A stretch of 5,242 nt of DNA from Thermoleophilia bacterium UBA5186 (GTDB lineage: Bacteria; Actinomycetota; Thermoleophilia; Gaiellales; Gaiellaceae): positions 1-5,242 of the forward strand of contig DHWI01000169.1 of assembly GCA_002413095.1 (NCBI GenBank), written 5' to 3'. The first letter of the stretch is position 1, and every line of letters begins with the position of its first letter. Shown here piece after piece: positions 4,443 through 5,242 of the stretch. Under the pieces are notes generated by a model. That model worked only from the letters and a program-made list of their open reading frames with translations. It did not search any database and was not told where the DNA came from. A program made the position numbers and the translations under genes.

Positions 4443-4979
4443 CTAAGACGAGGTCCTGACGGCTCTCACCGCTAGCCCGGCCTTGTTCTCGTGGGTGTCG
4501 CCGTGCGCGCCGTCCTCCGGGGTAGGCGAGCGCCGCAACCGAAGGCGGGCGCGGTGAGCTCGCGCCCACGGTAAGCCGTGCCAGCTGCAGTAGCGTCTGG
4601 GGCGCCCTAGATCGATCGGCAGTTCCTCCTCGCAGCCCTCATGTTCGCATCGCTTGGGCGGCCGGTTTTTGAGCTCCTGCCACCGGTTCTTACGATCCCG
4701 GATGCCGCGGTCGCTCAGCGACCCGAAGAGCTCGAATCGCGCGTGAGCGATCCGGCGCCTGACCGTGGTGGCTGAGATGCTCTCGCCCTTCGCGATCTCG
4801 GCGATGGTCACCGTGGCGAGCTCGGGGTTCTGTCGGCCGATCGCGGCGAGCTGCCGCGCCTGCGCCGCCTCGTCAAGCTCCTGGGCCCATCCGAGCGCTT
4901 CGCGAGCGTCCGCGGAGAGTCCCGCGTAGTCGGGATAGGAGGGGTCTAAGCCGCGGGCCCAGGCGTAGGAAGTGGCCAC
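4443..4979 (-). CDS. HTH protein with C-terminal CCCH-type zinc finger
   Basis: A 178-aa protein, first of the leftward train. The N-terminal part holds a helical region (21-47, SADAREALGWAQELDEAAQA) and a helix-turn-helix at about 57-82 (VTIAEIAKGESISATTVRRR), like the DNA-reading part of sigma-region-4 or resolvase-type HTHs. A treble-clef-like zinc site follows: Cys111, Cys116, Cys131 and His134 (RCEHEGCEEE... RYCSWHG). The C-terminus is basic, then disordered. It is probably a sequence-specific DNA-binding regulator; I recognise no named family. The only usable start is GTG at 4979, which has no ribosome-binding site. A TACTTT box (4987-4992) lies 7 nt upstream, so the mRNA may be leaderless, as is common in actinomycetes. 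It faces the rightward gene across an 82-bp divergent region. Confidence 0.8.
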   Translation of the reverse strand: MATSYAWARGLDPSYPDYAGLSADAREALGWAQELDEAAQARQLAAIGRQNPELATVTIAEIAKGESISATTVRRRIAHARFELFGSLSDRGIRDRKNRWQELKNRPPKRCEHEGCEEELPIDLGRPRRYCSWHGLPWARAHRARLRLRRSPTPEDGAHGDTHENKAGLAVRAVRTSS

Positions 4980-5061
4980 CCCGAAGAAAGTAACGCTCCG
5001 GTGCCATCACACAGCAGGACGCTCCGATCAACGGGGGCATGAACGAAAGACGTGAAGACGC
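4980..5061. promoter_or_regulatory. Divergent promoter/operator region
   Basis: These 82 bp separate the leftward train from the rightward HTH gene. The 8-bp motif ACGCTCCG occurs twice in direct orientation (4993-5000 and 5019-5026; starts 26 bp apart, about 2.5 helical turns), a plausible pair of operator half-sites. On the leftward strand TACTTT (4987-4992) could be a -10 box for a leaderless message beginning at the GTG of the 178-aa gene. No convincing -35 box or rightward promoter was found. Control by one of the element's own HTH proteins is inferred from position. Confidence 0.4.
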
Positions 5062-5065
5062 GTGA
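5039..5065 (+). CDS. Possible 8-codon leader peptide (MNERREDA)
   Basis: ATG at 5039 begins an 8-codon frame rich in charged residues. Its TGA overlaps the GTG start of the downstream HTH gene (GTGA). A run of five G's just upstream could act as a ribosome-binding site, though it is close to the ATG. It may serve only to couple translation into the weakly initiated downstream gene. Confidence 0.35.
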   Translation: MNERREDA

Positions 5066-5242
5066 CGACCGTCTCGTTGCCGCGCCTGTACACGATCGCG
5101 CAGGTCTCTGAGGCCCTCGGTGTCTCGAAGGGGTACGTCCGGGCGTTGATCGCGGACGGCCGTGTCCGCTCGGTTCGTTTCGGCGCGAGCGGCTGGCACC
5201 GCATCCCGCAGGAAGAGGTCGAGCGCCTCGCCGACGCCGGCG
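5062..5242 (+). CDS. Excisionase-type HTH_17 protein, cut off by the window edge
   Basis: Sixty codons are visible before the sequence ends. The HTH lies at about 10-33 (YTIAQVSEALGVSKGYVRAL), followed by a wing (GRVRSVRFGASGWHRIP, 33-49) and the start of a closing helix (QEEVERLADAG). This is the layout of the small MerR-like HTH_17 class, the same class as the leftward 66-aa protein, but the sequences are clearly different. GTG at 5062 is the start because an in-frame stop (5053-5055) precedes it. No strong ribosome-binding site is present, though an 8-codon ORF overlaps the start. It may be a regulator of the divergent region, a second excisionase, or the first gene of a rightward module. 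The 3' end is missing. Confidence 0.75.
   Translation, partial: MTTVSLPRLYTIAQVSEALGVSKGYVRALIADGRVRSVRFGASGWHRIPQEEVERLADAG

Overview
The window is GC-rich (about two thirds by eye), with C/G-ending codons and many GTG starts, and reads like an integrated mobile element of an actinomycete-type bacterium (Actinomycetota; Thermoleophilia is possible but only a guess). No rRNA, tRNA, CRISPR array, transposase, relaxase, phage structural gene or toxin-antitoxin pair is visible.

Layout. One near-continuous leftward gene train fills about 4979 to 48. In transcription order it encodes: a 178-aa HTH plus zinc-finger protein; a 66-aa AlpA/excisionase-type HTH protein; a 299-aa protein with two HTH segments and a NUMOD3-like motif; a 57-aa helical protein; a 406-aa RepA-like RecA-fold ATPase; a 52-aa cysteine-rich protein; a 75-aa winged-HTH protein that looks like a second excisionase; a 143-bp structured leader; a 74-aa coiled-coil protein; and a 369-aa tyrosine integrase. 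Several junctions are translationally coupled: GTGA overlaps (57 aa/repA and 52 aa/75 aa), a 10-bp overlap (repA/52 aa) and TGATG (74 aa/integrase). An 82-bp divergent region (4980-5061) separates this train from a rightward excisionase-type HTH gene that runs off the right edge.

How the parts may work together. RepA and its small coupled partner would provide replication. The integrase, with one or more Xis-like proteins, would provide integration and excision. The HTH proteins would control both. This resembles a minimal integrative plasmid or AICE-like core with no visible transfer genes.

Most unusual signals. (1) Five copies of a 12-bp motif, CCAGTsGTGCCC (s = C or G), two pairs of them forming inverted repeats, lie inside the part of repA that encodes the linker between its winged helix and C-terminal helix; this is a candidate iteron origin or operator. 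(2) Two hairpins in the integrase-operon leader have 7-nt fully complementary loops, a potential kissing interaction. (3) The start codon of the 57-aa gene that feeds repA translation lies in an 11-bp hairpin. (4) An 8-codon leader ORF is coupled to the rightward HTH gene. Several small genes were found only by reading frames below the usual length cut-off.
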